This document shows positions 7,641-15,656 of a stretch of 64,000 bases of DNA, piece by piece; the stretch's first letter is position 1; each line of letters starts with the position of its first letter. This stretch comes from Firmicutes bacterium UBA1191 (lineage in GTDB: Bacteria; Bacillota; Clostridia; Peptostreptococcales; Anaerovoracaceae), in NCBI GenBank assembly GCA_002310095.1, contig DBYH01000020.1:117911-181910 (forward strand), given 5' to 3'. Under the pieces are notes generated by a model. The model searched no databases, was not told the origin of the DNA, and saw only the letters and a list, made by a program, of their open reading frames with translations. The translations under genes were made by a program, and so were the position numbers.

Positions 7641-9005
7641 CTACTTGCCCAGACAGAATCTCGAAAAGACTTCGTCGAGCACTTCGTCTGAAACTGTCTC
7701 GCCGATTATCTCCCCAAGATAGTCGTAGGCTTCTCTGATGTCTATCTCAATAATGTCCAAAGCTTCCCCCGTTTCTGTGATGACCGCGGCGTCCTCAATT
7801 GAGCGCCCGGCCTTGCGGAGAAGCTCCTCGTGACGCACATTTGTGACCATGACGCTGTCCTTCTGGACCAGCTTCCCGCCGTACACGAGTTCCTCTATTT
7901 TATCTTCGATTTTTTCAATGCCCTCTCCTGTGATCAGGCACGTCTCAATTATATCGCCATTAGGCGATCTGTCGCCCAGATCCCTTGGCGTTACTGCGTT
8001 TCCGAGATCCGTCTTGTTGAGGAGAACCAGGTGTCTCCGGCCCTCGAGCCGCTTAAGAATGTCCTCGTCTTCCTCCGTCAGAGGCTCGCTCGCGTCGGCG
8101 ATGAACACCACCAGATCGGCGCGGTTGAATGCCTCTTTTGTCCTCTCGATCCCGATCATTTCCACAAGGTCGTGAGTCTCTCTGATGCCCGCCGTGTCGA
8201 TGAGATATACAGGTATATCTCTGATGTTCACAGCCTCTTCTATGGTGTCGCGGGTGGTTCCCGGAATCTCAGTTACGATGGCCCTGGACTGTCTGAGCAG
8301 GCAGTTCATGAGAGAAGATTTTCCCACGTTTGGCCTGCCGACGATGGCGACTCTGATGCCTTCTTTGACCATGCGTCCTGTGCCCGCCGTTGCCAGAAGA
8401 CTGTCGATGTCGTCGCCCGCGTCCTCCAGATCCGCCATGAGTTTTTCATAGGTCAGCTGCTCGATATCCTCATCTGGATAATCGATGTTCACCGTCAGGT
8501 CCACGAGAATGTCCAGGATCTTCGCTCTGATTTCGCGCACTCTGCGGGAGAGACTTCCCTCCATCTGGGACAGAGCCGCTTCATACCCTGCGTCCGCTTT
8601 GGCTTTTATTACGTCGATGACGGCCTCCGCCTGGGACAGGTCCATGCGTCCGTTCAGGAACGCTCTCTTCGTAAACTCTCCCGGCTCCGCCATCCGCGCG
8701 CCCTGACGCAGCACCAGAGCGAGGGTCTTCCTCAGGGCAACGATGCTTCCGTGGCAGTTTATCTCCGCCACGTCTTCGCCCGTGTACGTGGACGGGCCTT
8801 TCATGTAGACAGCCAGGACCTCGTCGATGACCGCGCCGTTTTCCGGATCGACTATTTTCCCAAAAGCCATCCGGCGGCTGGCTATACTGCCTTTGCACAC
8901 AAAAACTCCGCGGAGTATTCCGAGGGCTTCGGGACCGCTGATTCTTATGATTCCTATTCCGCCTTCACCGTAGGCTGTTGAAATTGCCGCTATTGTTTCA
9001 CACAT
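7641..9005 (-). CDS. mnmE: tRNA modification GTPase MnmE (TrmE)
   Basis: GTPase partner of MnmG in wobble-uridine modification. 454 residues in the standard order: an N-terminal tetrahydrofolate-binding domain (AYGEGGIGIIRISGP), a helical domain, and an inserted G domain with GRPNVGKSSLMN, DTAG and NKTD. The C-terminal FCLGK supplies the invariant Cys of the CxGK motif. The mnmG start is 22 bases past its stop. A stable hairpin lies between it and jag upstream. Confidence 0.97.
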   Translation of the reverse strand: MCETIAAISTAYGEGGIGIIRISGPEALGILRGVFVCKGSIASRRMAFGKIVDPENGAVIDEVLAVYMKGPSTYTGEDVAEINCHGSIVALRKTLALVLRQGARMAEPGEFTKRAFLNGRMDLSQAEAVIDVIKAKADAGYEAALSQMEGSLSRRVREIRAKILDILVDLTVNIDYPDEDIEQLTYEKLMADLEDAGDDIDSLLATAGTGRMVKEGIRVAIVGRPNVGKSSLMNCLLRQSRAIVTEIPGTTRDTIEEAVNIRDIPVYLIDTAGIRETHDLVEMIGIERTKEAFNRADLVVFIADASEPLTEEDEDILKRLEGRRHLVLLNKTDLGNAVTPRDLGDRSPNGDIIETCLITGEGIEKIEDKIEELVYGGKLVQKDSVMVTNVRHEELLRKAGRSIEDAAVITETGEALDIIEIDIREAYDYLGEIIGETVSDEVLDEVFSRFCLGK

Positions 9006-9028
9006 GGCTTCCGCGCCTCTAATGCAAA

Positions 9029-9047
9029 GGCCCGCCGAAAGCGGGCC
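9029..9047 (-). other. GC-rich hairpin between jag and mnmE
   Basis: Perfect 7-bp stem GGCCCGC/GCGGGCC around a five-base CGAAA loop (TTTCG on the transcribed minus strand). Only three U residues follow, so it is a weak terminator or attenuator, or an mRNA processing and stability element, dividing jag from mnmE. Confidence 0.5.
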
Positions 9048-9055
9048 CGATCATG

Positions 9056-9832
9056 CTATTTCTTAAGTTCGATAACAACTCTTCTGTAAGGCTCTTCGCC
9101 TTCGCTTCTCGTCGTTATGTTAGGGTTCTTCTGCAAGGTTGCATGAATGACCTTTCTCTCGTAAGGATTCATCGGTTCCAGACGGACATGCTTCCTCGTC
9201 TTGACCACCTTGCCCGCCAGTCTGTTGGCCAGCTGCTCCAGAGTCTTCTCTCTCTTGGCTCTGTAGTTCTCGGCGTCGACTACGACCTTGGTGTACTTCT
9301 CCCTGTCCTTGTTGACCACAAGGCTCGCCAGGTACTGGATGGCGTCGAGAGTCTGTCCTCTCTTGCCAATGACGGTTCTTGAATCTTTGCCGTTCATCTC
9401 GACGTAAACCAGGTCGCCGCCGACTCTGGCTCTGAAGGACAGATCCAGCCCCATCTTCTCAGTGATGTCCTTGAGGAAGGTCAGGGCTTCGTGTTCTTCG
9501 ACTTCCTTCAGCTCGTTTACGTCCACATCGTCCAGAACGATGTTTCTTCTCTTTTCCTCAGGCTTGTTTTCCTGAGCTTTTTTTATGTTTGGTTTTTTAT
9601 CCGGTTTTCTCTCCTTGGTTTTTACATCTTTAGGTTTCGAGACCTTTTCCGGCTCTGCCGGCTTTTTCTTTTCTACTCTTACTTTCGCCAGCTTGGCGCC
9701 GAGTCCGAGGAAGCCTTTGGTCGGCTCTTCAAGAACCGTCACTTCCACGTCGTCTCTGGAAACCTTCAGATCAATCAGAGCAAGGGATACGGCTTCGTCG
9801 ACGTCCTTGCCCCATTTTTCTGTGTAATCCAT
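9056..9832 (-). CDS. jag: RNA-binding protein Jag/KhpB (SpoIIIJ-associated)
   Basis: 258 residues: an N-terminal Jag_N domain (1-55, with the conserved KGFLGLGAK), a lysine/proline-rich linker (55-100), a KH domain (about 125-190, with GKRGQTLDAIQYL), and a C-terminal R3H domain (about 195-258, NPYERKVIH). In related Firmicutes the protein binds RNA and affects cell elongation and division with a KhpA partner. It lies 24 bases downstream of yidC, the usual order. The ribosome binding site is a good GGAGG. Confidence 0.93.
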   Translation of the reverse strand: MDYTEKWGKDVDEAVSLALIDLKVSRDDVEVTVLEEPTKGFLGLGAKLAKVRVEKKKPAEPEKVSKPKDVKTKERKPDKKPNIKKAQENKPEEKRRNIVLDDVDVNELKEVEEHEALTFLKDITEKMGLDLSFRARVGGDLVYVEMNGKDSRTVIGKRGQTLDAIQYLASLVVNKDREKYTKVVVDAENYRAKREKTLEQLANRLAGKVVKTRKHVRLEPMNPYERKVIHATLQKNPNITTRSEGEEPYRRVVIELKK

Positions 9833-9856
9833 TATATTTCCTCCGTGTATCGGGTC

Positions 9857-10597
9857 TTAATATCCTCTGTTTTTCTTCTCGAGTTTTTCTCTGATCTGTC
9901 TTTCCTTCTGTTCTCTCTTGATCTTCTTTCTGAGGGTCGTCAGGTGGATGTTGAATCCGATCTGAATGATCTGGCTTACGGCCCAGTAAAGCGCGAGTCC
10001 TGACGGGAAGGATCTGGCCATCCACAGAATCATGAGAGGGAAGATGTACTGCATCATCTTCATCATGGCTGCCGACTGGTTTGCCGCGCCGTCACCGGTA
10101 TCCATCAGAATTCTGTTCATCGAGAAGGCGACGAATGTGGCGACGCCGGCGATGATAGGCAGGATCCACGGGTCAGGCTGGCTCAGGTCCTTGATCCACA
10201 GGAATGGTTCATGGAACGCAAAGATCATGGAATCCTTCGTTATGTATCTCAGAGGGTTTCTGAGCAGGGCGAAGAGTCCCATGATGATAGGCATCTGAAT
10301 GAGCATCGGAAGACAGCCGCCCATCGGGTTGAACTTCTCTTCCTTGTAGAGCTCCTGCATCTTGATGTTCAGAGTCTCCTGGTCGTTGCCGTACTTGTTC
10401 TGAAGCGCCTTGATCTTCGGCTGCATTTCAGACATCATGGCCGTCGACTTGGTCTGCTTGATGTACAGCGGATACAGACACAGCTTGACGAACACCGTAA
10501 ATATGATAATGGAGATGCCGTAATTACCTATGAATCCATACAGAAGGTCAAGCAAAAGCCCCATTGGTTTTGCTATTACGCCTAGTATAGTGTACAT
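9857..10597 (-). CDS. yidC: Membrane protein insertase YidC (SpoIIIJ/OxaA type)
   Basis: Inserts membrane proteins with or without the Sec translocon. 246 residues with about five hydrophobic segments and the core motif FNPMGGCLPMLIQMPI. No lipobox is seen: the N-terminus begins directly with a hydrophobic stretch (MYTILGVIAKPMG), unlike the lipoprotein form in Bacillus. The C-terminal tail is strongly basic (about 30 residues), as in forms that contact the ribosome. It is co-transcribed with yidD (14-base gap) and jag. Confidence 0.95.
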   Translation of the reverse strand: MYTILGVIAKPMGLLLDLLYGFIGNYGISIIIFTVFVKLCLYPLYIKQTKSTAMMSEMQPKIKALQNKYGNDQETLNIKMQELYKEEKFNPMGGCLPMLIQMPIIMGLFALLRNPLRYITKDSMIFAFHEPFLWIKDLSQPDPWILPIIAGVATFVAFSMNRILMDTGDGAANQSAAMMKMMQYIFPLMILWMARSFPSGLALYWAVSQIIQIGFNIHLTTLRKKIKREQKERQIREKLEKKNRGY

Positions 10598-10611
10598 TTA
10601 ATAATTTCCTC

Positions 10612-10821
10612 CTATTTTAAAGGATCGTATCCGCCCTCGTGGAAAGGATGACACTTGAGCAGTCTCCTTATTCCGAGGTAACTTCCTTTAAAAAATCCGT
10701 ACTTCTCCAGAGCCTGAATACAATAAGTTGAGCAAGTAGGGTAGAACCTGCACTTAGGCGGGAAAAGCGGCGATATGAACTTCTGGTAGAATCTTATCAT
10801 TGCGATAAATACGTATTTCAT
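10612..10821 (-). CDS. yidD: Membrane protein insertion efficiency factor YidD
   Basis: A 69-residue protein with the family signature: IRFYQKFISPLFPPKCRFYPTCS and a C-terminal HPFHEGGYDP. YidD associates with the inner face of the membrane and aids YidC-dependent insertion. The gene sits four bases after rnpA and 14 before yidC, the canonical order. Confidence 0.95.
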   Translation of the reverse strand: MKYVFIAMIRFYQKFISPLFPPKCRFYPTCSTYCIQALEKYGFFKGSYLGIRRLLKCHPFHEGGYDPLK

Positions 10822-10825
10822 CGTC

Positions 10826-11164
10826 TTACTTTCCTGTTACTTTTCCTCTTGCGGCCGCGTTCATTAGTGATTTTTCGACGTCTTTGAGCTTTTTTCCTTC
10901 TATTGTGTTCCTCGCGATGAATATGAGATCGTATCCGGCGGAGAACCTGTCTTCATTCAGTCTGTAGCTCTCCCTCATAAGACGCTTGGCTCTGTTTCTC
11001 TGAACGCTGTTTCCTACTTTCTTGCTTGCTAAAAAGGCTGTCCTGGTGTAGGGAAGATCGTTCTTTCTGTAAAAAAGAACTACGTATCTGTCCGGAACTG
11101 ACTCGCCCGCTCTGTAAATGGCGTCGAAATCACTCTTTTTTCTCAGAATTTCCTTTTTAAGCAT
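10826..11164 (-). CDS. rnpA: Ribonuclease P protein component
   Basis: Binds the catalytic RNase P RNA and tRNA 5' leaders. 112 residues, basic, with FLASKKVGNSVQRNRAKR, which holds the RNR signature of the RNA-binding cleft. It follows rpmH by 47 bases, the standard arrangement. The RNase P RNA gene itself is not in this window. Confidence 0.96.
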   Translation of the reverse strand: MLKKEILRKKSDFDAIYRAGESVPDRYVVLFYRKNDLPYTRTAFLASKKVGNSVQRNRAKRLMRESYRLNEDRFSAGYDLIFIARNTIEGKKLKDVEKSLMNAAARGKVTGK

Positions 11165-11211
11165 CGTCTTTCGGTCATATCAACAACAAAAAGACCACTG
11201 CGGTGCGGTCT

Positions 11212-11346
11212 CTATGCTGATAAAACTTTTCTTCCTCTTTTTCTTCTTCTCTTCAGTACATTTCTACCATTCTTTGTCTTCATTCTTTTTCTGAAGCCGT
11301 GCTCCTTTTTGCGCTGCCTCTTCTTTGGCTGATATGTCATTTTCAT
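11212..11346 (-). CDS. rpmH: 50S ribosomal protein L34
   Basis: A 44-codon gene read directly from the minus strand, ATG at 11344-11346 and TAG at 11212-11214. The product begins MKMTYQPKKRQRKKEHGFRK and ends KRGRKVLSA, with lysine and arginine throughout, matching L34. AGGAGG lies about eight bases upstream and a consensus promoter at 11418-11446 precedes it. It heads the rpmH-rnpA-yidD-yidC-jag message, diverging from dnaA as in most bacteria. Confidence 0.95.
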   Translation of the reverse strand: MKMTYQPKKRQRKKEHGFRKRMKTKNGRNVLKRRRKRGRKVLSA

Positions 11347-11417
11347 GAGCTGGTTCCTCCTTCTTTATTATTTGCCCGCACAAGTCTGAATTCCAACTTA
11401 TGCACATACGCTCAAGT

Positions 11418-11446
11418 ATTATACAACTCCAAAAAAACCGTGTCAA
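11418..11446 (-). promoter_or_regulatory. Consensus promoter of rpmH operon
   Basis: On the minus strand a perfect -35 TTGACA (11441-11446), an exact 17-base spacer and a perfect -10 TATAAT (11418-11423). This is the best sigma-A promoter noticed in the window and lies about 70 bases upstream of the rpmH start. Confidence 0.93.
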
Positions 11447-11565
11447 TTTATTTGAACCCCCGCGCCGGCCATTTGGGGATTTCCACACCTGTCGGTTTCC
11501 ATTTTTATACATTTTTCTCCTCCGTATACTATATATTGTTGTTGCTGTTGAAACTATGCACAATT

Positions 11566-11640
11566 TTATCCACTCTTTGTGGATAAGTCCCTTTTTCGTT
11601 GAAATTCCTTATTAAATATTTAACTATTGCCTGTGGATAA
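11566..11640. other. oriC: oriC, upstream part: DnaA box cluster
   Basis: Two perfect DnaA boxes on the minus strand (TTATCCACA, complement of 11578-11586 and 11632-11640) and one 8/9 match on the plus strand (TTATCCACT, 11566-11574). The first two form a convergent pair. The region is AT-rich and lies in the 365-base gap between rpmH and dnaA. The rest of the gap holds the rpmH promoter and the dnaA promoter region, and nothing else recognisable. This cluster is likely to serve both origin assembly and DnaA autoregulation. Confidence 0.85.
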
Positions 11641-11667
11641 CTTTTTTGTTATTATGATGTTCCCCTG

Positions 11668-11676
11668 TGGTATTAT
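11668..11676 (+). promoter_or_regulatory. Probable extended -10 promoter of dnaA
   Basis: TGGTATTAT is an extended -10 (TGn + TATTAT), 35 bases before the dnaA start and 28 bases after a perfect DnaA box. No matching -35 is present; TTGTTA at 11646-11651 is two bases too far. Confidence 0.4.
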
Positions 11677-11711
11677 TAATACCCAAGATTTCGAAAGGTT
11701 ATTATCAGTAA

Positions 11712-13097
11712 ATGGAGAAGGTCAACAATCTAAAATGGAAAGACGTGCTTGCGCAGGCAAGCAAGGAGCTGACCGAGGTGAGCTACAGAACCTGGTTTCT
11801 TCCTATCATCCCTTTGGAAATAGACGAGGAGAAGGGGACCATGTCTCTCGCGCTTACTGAAAGTTTCAAGGCCAGTTCTTTTACAAAGAATCCGCGTTAC
11901 ACAAGCATTCTTGAAAAGGCGGTAGAAGATGTTTTCAGGAAAAACTACCGAATCATCATTTCTCATAAGACAATAGAAGAAGTAAACGAGATACTTGAAG
12001 GCGGCAAAACAAAGGCAGCCGAGCCTTCAATTGATCCCGACAATCCGTACAGGGAAGAGTATTATCTCAACCCTAAGTTTACTTTTGATAATTTCATCGT
12101 CGGTCCTAACAATGAGTATGCCCACGCGGTTTCTCTTGCCGTAGCTGATAATCCTTCCACTGCTTTTAATCCTCTTTACATATATGGAGGATCCGGCCTC
12201 GGAAAAACTCATCTGATGCACGCCATAGGACAGCACATTATGAGAACAAACCCTTCGCTTAAAGTTCTCTACGTTTCATCTGAAATGTTCACCTCTGAAC
12301 TTGTCCAGGCTCTTCAGGATACTGTTAATAAAAACAGCAGACTCAACGCTTTCAAAGCTAAATACAGAAGTGTTGATGTTCTTCTTATTGACGATATTCA
12401 GTTTATTGAAGGCAAGGAACAGACTCAGCAGGAGTTTTTCCATACTTTCAATACTCTGCATTCTCTCAATAAGCAGATAGTAATATCCAGCGACAGACAT
12501 CCTAATAAGCTGCGCGATCTGGATGAAAGACTCACTTCAAGATTCCAGTCACAGATGCTGGCGGATATCAAGCCTCCTGAATATGAAACCAGGGTCGCAA
12601 TACTGAGAAAAAAGGCTGAAGACGAAGGCCTTGTAATGGATGATGATTTTCTTGAAGTAATAGATCTTATAGCGGGAAAAATCAAATTCAATGTAAGAGA
12701 ACTTGAAAGCGCTCTTTTGAGAGTAATAACTTTCGCTCATTTTAAAAATCATCCTATTACCGCAAAGTTCGCCAGGGAAAACCTTACAGATATTTTTTCT
12801 GAAAGAGACATGGATATTTCCTGTGAAACTGTCAAAAAAGCAGTCTGTAAGAAATACAATATCAAAATATCTGATATCGAATCTTCAAAGAGAAACAAAG
12901 AATATGCATATCCAAGACAGATAGCAATGTATCTCTGCCGGGAGCTTACTGATTTTTCACTTCCTAAAATAGGTGATTCTTTTGGAGGAAAGGATCATAC
13001 AACAGTTCTCCATGCCTGCAATAAAATAAAGAAAGAAATGAAGATAGATCCTTCCCTGGCGGAAGACATCAGAAACCTTAAAGAAGACATTCAGTAA
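11712..13097 (+). CDS. dnaA: Chromosomal replication initiator DnaA
   Basis: AAA+ ATPase that binds DnaA boxes and melts oriC. 461 residues: N-terminal helicase/DnaD-contact domain (1-80), short linker, AAA+ domain with Walker A YGGSGLGKTHLMHA (near residue 159) and Walker B VLLIDDIQFI, and a C-terminal helix-turn-helix with the box-reading motif GGKDHTTVLHAC (about residue 429). The only upstream ribosome binding site, AAAGG, is rather far away (about 12 bases), which may keep expression low. Codon use is visibly more A/T-rich than in gyrB and gyrA. Confidence 0.98.
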   Translation: MEKVNNLKWKDVLAQASKELTEVSYRTWFLPIIPLEIDEEKGTMSLALTESFKASSFTKNPRYTSILEKAVEDVFRKNYRIIISHKTIEEVNEILEGGKTKAAEPSIDPDNPYREEYYLNPKFTFDNFIVGPNNEYAHAVSLAVADNPSTAFNPLYIYGGSGLGKTHLMHAIGQHIMRTNPSLKVLYVSSEMFTSELVQALQDTVNKNSRLNAFKAKYRSVDVLLIDDIQFIEGKEQTQQEFFHTFNTLHSLNKQIVISSDRHPNKLRDLDERLTSRFQSQMLADIKPPEYETRVAILRKKAEDEGLVMDDDFLEVIDLIAGKIKFNVRELESALLRVITFAHFKNHPITAKFARENLTDIFSERDMDISCETVKKAVCKKYNIKISDIESSKRNKEYAYPRQIAMYLCRELTDFSLPKIGDSFGGKDHTTVLHACNKIKKEMKIDPSLAEDIRNLKEDIQ

Positions 13098-13132
13098 ATA
13101 TATAAACAATGGCTGTTATTAAAATATACAAG

Positions 13133-13240
13133 TTATCCACAGATTTTAAACAATATCTTTTGGCTTGATTTCAATGAAAGGAAAACTTATCAACAAATCC
13201 ACAGCCTCTACTACTATTACTACTAAAACTATAATATAAT
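13133..13240 (+). other. oriC: oriC, downstream part: DnaA boxes, DnaA-trios and unwinding region
   Basis: The dnaA-dnaN gap holds a perfect DnaA box TTATCCACA (13133-13141), a near match TTATCAACA (13187-13195), a poorer match AAATCCACA directly after it (13195-13203), a short GC step, then a run of triplets TACTACTATTACTACTA (13209-13225) and an A/T-only stretch to 13240. Paired boxes, GC spacer and repeated trios are the layout of the basal unwinding element described in Bacillus subtilis, where DnaA loads from the boxes onto single strands through the trios. Two TATAAT words overlap (13230-13240) and may double as the dnaN -10. Confidence 0.85.
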
Positions 13241-13269
13241 AATAAAGAGTTATTTTTCCGGAGGATATT

Positions 13270-14385
13270 ATGAAATTCACATGTAATCAGCAGATTCTTG
13301 CAAAAGCATTAAACACTGTTTCAAAAGCAGTCTCAAACAGAACGACAATTCCAATTTTAAAAGGAATCATGATAACAGTTACAGAAGAAGGAAAACTCAT
13401 TCTTACTGCTTCTGATCTTGAAATAAGCATCAAAAAAGAAATAGATGCCAATGTTGAAGAACCTGGTTCTTTCGTTGTAATGGCCAAACTCTTTTCAGAC
13501 ATAGTAAGAAAACTTCCTAATGAAGAAATAGTGATAAGTGATGAAGAAGCAGGATCAGTTGTGATCAAAACAAGCTATTCTGAATTCAATGTTGTAAGTT
13601 TTCCTACAGATGAGTTTCCTGAGATAGGAAAAAAAGAAGAAGGCAGTGAAGAAATAACACTGGATAGAAATATCCTTAAGGAGATGATAAGAAAGACTGC
13701 CTTTGCAGCGAGCATAGATGAATCAAAAGGTATCCTTACCGGAATTCTTACAGAGATAGAAGAAGATAATATTAAAATGGTATCTCTGGACGGATTCAGA
13801 CTTGCTCTTGTAAAAGAATATATGAAGAGCGCTTCTCCGAACAAATTCATCATCGCCGCCAAAGTGATGAATGAAATAAGCAAAATAATTTCAGAGGAAG
13901 AAGAAGATTCAGATATCAACATTTCACTCGGCGAGAAGAGAGAAGTAATAACTATCGGAAGCAACGAGATAGTAGTAAGAAGAATGGAAGGTGAATTCAT
14001 TAAATATAACGACATTCTTCCGAAAGAAAATACTACCAGCCTGATTGCCGGCAAGGACATGCTTCTCGAAAGTATAGAAAGAGCTTCACTTCTTTCAAGA
14101 GAAGGTAAAAACAATCTCATAAAGATGAGTGTAAAAAATGATCTGATGACAATCACATCAAGATCAGAAGAAGGAAACGTAAAGGAAGAGATAATAGTAG
14201 AGAAGACCGGAGACGATATTGAAATAGGATTCAATTCAAAATTCGTTCTGGATGTTCTTAAAGTAATCGATGATGATCAGGTATCACTCAACTTCAAGAG
14301 CAGCGTTTCACCATGCGTGGTAAGGCCGGTGGAAGGGGACAACTACGAGTATCTCATTCTTCCTGTAAGAATTCCTGCCATGTAA
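13270..14385 (+). CDS. dnaN: DNA polymerase III beta subunit (sliding clamp)
   Basis: Ring-shaped dimer that tethers DNA polymerase III to the template. 371 residues, the usual length, with three repeated clamp domains; the C-terminus ends in the clamp motif YLILPVRIPAM. GGAGG precedes the ATG by six bases. Codon use is strongly A/T-ending (AAA, GAA, ATA, AGA), like dnaA and unlike the genes from gyrB onward. recF follows after ten bases; the small S4-domain gene found between dnaN and recF in many Firmicutes is absent. Confidence 0.98.
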   Translation: MKFTCNQQILAKALNTVSKAVSNRTTIPILKGIMITVTEEGKLILTASDLEISIKKEIDANVEEPGSFVVMAKLFSDIVRKLPNEEIVISDEEAGSVVIKTSYSEFNVVSFPTDEFPEIGKKEEGSEEITLDRNILKEMIRKTAFAASIDESKGILTGILTEIEEDNIKMVSLDGFRLALVKEYMKSASPNKFIIAAKVMNEISKIISEEEEDSDINISLGEKREVITIGSNEIVVRRMEGEFIKYNDILPKENTTSLIAGKDMLLESIERASLLSREGKNNLIKMSVKNDLMTITSRSEEGNVKEEIIVEKTGDDIEIGFNSKFVLDVLKVIDDDQVSLNFKSSVSPCVVRPVEGDNYEYLILPVRIPAM

Positions 14386-14395
14386 AAACTGATAC

Positions 14396-15487
14396 ATGTA
14401 CATTAAAGAAATTGAATTAACCAACTTCAGAAATTACAAGGAACAGAAAGTATCCTTCAGCAGGGGAGTAAATATTTTCATTGGCAAAAACGCCCAGGGA
14501 AAAACTAATCTGCTGGAGGGTATTTATTTAAATGCCTTCGGAAAATCCTTCAAAAATATAAAAGACAAAGAGTTGATAAAATTCGGCGAGGATTACTGCA
14601 GAATAAAAACCCTTTCTGAAAATGAAGAAGGGGAAAACACAACAGAAATAGCAATAAGGAGCGACGGACGCAAAGGCATCAAGAAGGATGGAATAAAAGT
14701 AAAAAAGGCGTCGGAGCTTCTGGACAGAATATACATTATTATTTTCTCTCCGGAGGATCTCAGAATAGTAAAGGATGAACCGGAGAAAAGAAGAAAGTTC
14801 ATAAACAGGGAGCTGTGCCAGATAAGAGCCGGCTATCTCTTCGACCTTAACGAATACAACAGAGTTCTGAAGCAGAGAAACACCTATCTGAAGGAGAAGG
14901 AAATCGACGGTGATCTTCTGGATATATGGGACAGACAGCTGGCAGCCTGCGGAACGAGGATAATAAGAAAAAGAAAGCAGTTCATCGAGAAAATAGATGA
15001 GATAAGCAGGGACATTCACTACGGAATAACCAACGGGGAAGAGAGGCTTGAGCTGAAATACGAAGCCAGCATAGAACCTGTGGATAATCTCGAGGATAAT
15101 TTCTACGGAATACTGGCCGCGTCGCGAGAAGACGACATCAGAAACGGCACCACGGGTAAAGGACCTCACAGAGACGACATCAGAATCTCCGCCGACGGAA
15201 TAGATTTGAGAAGATTCGGATCACAGGGTCAGCAGAGGACGGCGGCTCTCTCACTGAAACTCTCCGAGATAAGGATCATCGAAGAGGAGAAAGGGGAGAA
15301 ACCTATACTCCTTCTGGACGATGTTCTGTCAGAGCTCGACAACGACCGGCAGCTGATGCTCATACAGTCTCTCGGCGAGAATCAGATGTTCATTACGACC
15401 ACCGAGATAATGGAGAGTGTGGCCGGCCGTCTTCCAAAAGGAAAATATTTCAAAATTGTGGAGGGGCAGGTCGCCTCAGAAATATAA
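14396..15487 (+). CDS. recF: DNA replication and repair protein RecF
   Basis: SMC-like ATPase that with RecO and RecR loads RecA at single-strand gaps. 363 residues with Walker A GKNAQGKTNLLEGIY (near residue 30), the signature FGSQGQQRTAALSLKL, and Walker B ILLLDDVLSELD. The start overlaps no gene, but its ribosome binding site is weak, suggesting coupling to dnaN. A terminator follows. Codon use shifts from A/T-rich in the first half to more balanced in the second half. Confidence 0.97.
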   Translation: MYIKEIELTNFRNYKEQKVSFSRGVNIFIGKNAQGKTNLLEGIYLNAFGKSFKNIKDKELIKFGEDYCRIKTLSENEEGENTTEIAIRSDGRKGIKKDGIKVKKASELLDRIYIIIFSPEDLRIVKDEPEKRRKFINRELCQIRAGYLFDLNEYNRVLKQRNTYLKEKEIDGDLLDIWDRQLAACGTRIIRKRKQFIEKIDEISRDIHYGITNGEERLELKYEASIEPVDNLEDNFYGILAASREDDIRNGTTGKGPHRDDIRISADGIDLRRFGSQGQQRTAALSLKLSEIRIIEEEKGEKPILLLDDVLSELDNDRQLMLIQSLGENQMFITTTEIMESVAGRLPKGKYFKIVEGQVASEI

Positions 15488-15506
15488 ATAAAAAGCGAAA
15501 AATGCA

Positions 15507-15544
15507 CGGTCTGGGAAGATTTTTATGCCCGGGCCGCGTTTTTT
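15507..15544 (+). terminator. Terminator after recF
   Basis: Stem CGGTCTGGG (15507-15515) with CCCGGGCCG (15528-15536), nine pairs including two G-U, a 12-base loop, then a run of six T residues (15539-15544). Ends the dnaA-dnaN-recF transcript. Confidence 0.8.
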
Positions 15545-15563
15545 ATTAAAATTACACAAAATG

Positions 15564-15592
15564 TTGTAAAAGGGCCGATTTTATGCTACAAT
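15564..15592 (+). promoter_or_regulatory. gyrB promoter
   Basis: -35 TTGTAA (15564-15569), 17-base spacer, -10 TACAAT (15587-15592) preceded by TGC, an extended -10. It lies about 65 bases before the gyrB start, after the recF terminator, so gyrBA is a separate transcription unit. Confidence 0.8.
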
Positions 15593-15656
15593 ATAGTGTG
15601 TTTTTGTGACAGGACATATATAAAGGAAGAAAAAGCATAAAAAAAGGAGAATTTGA

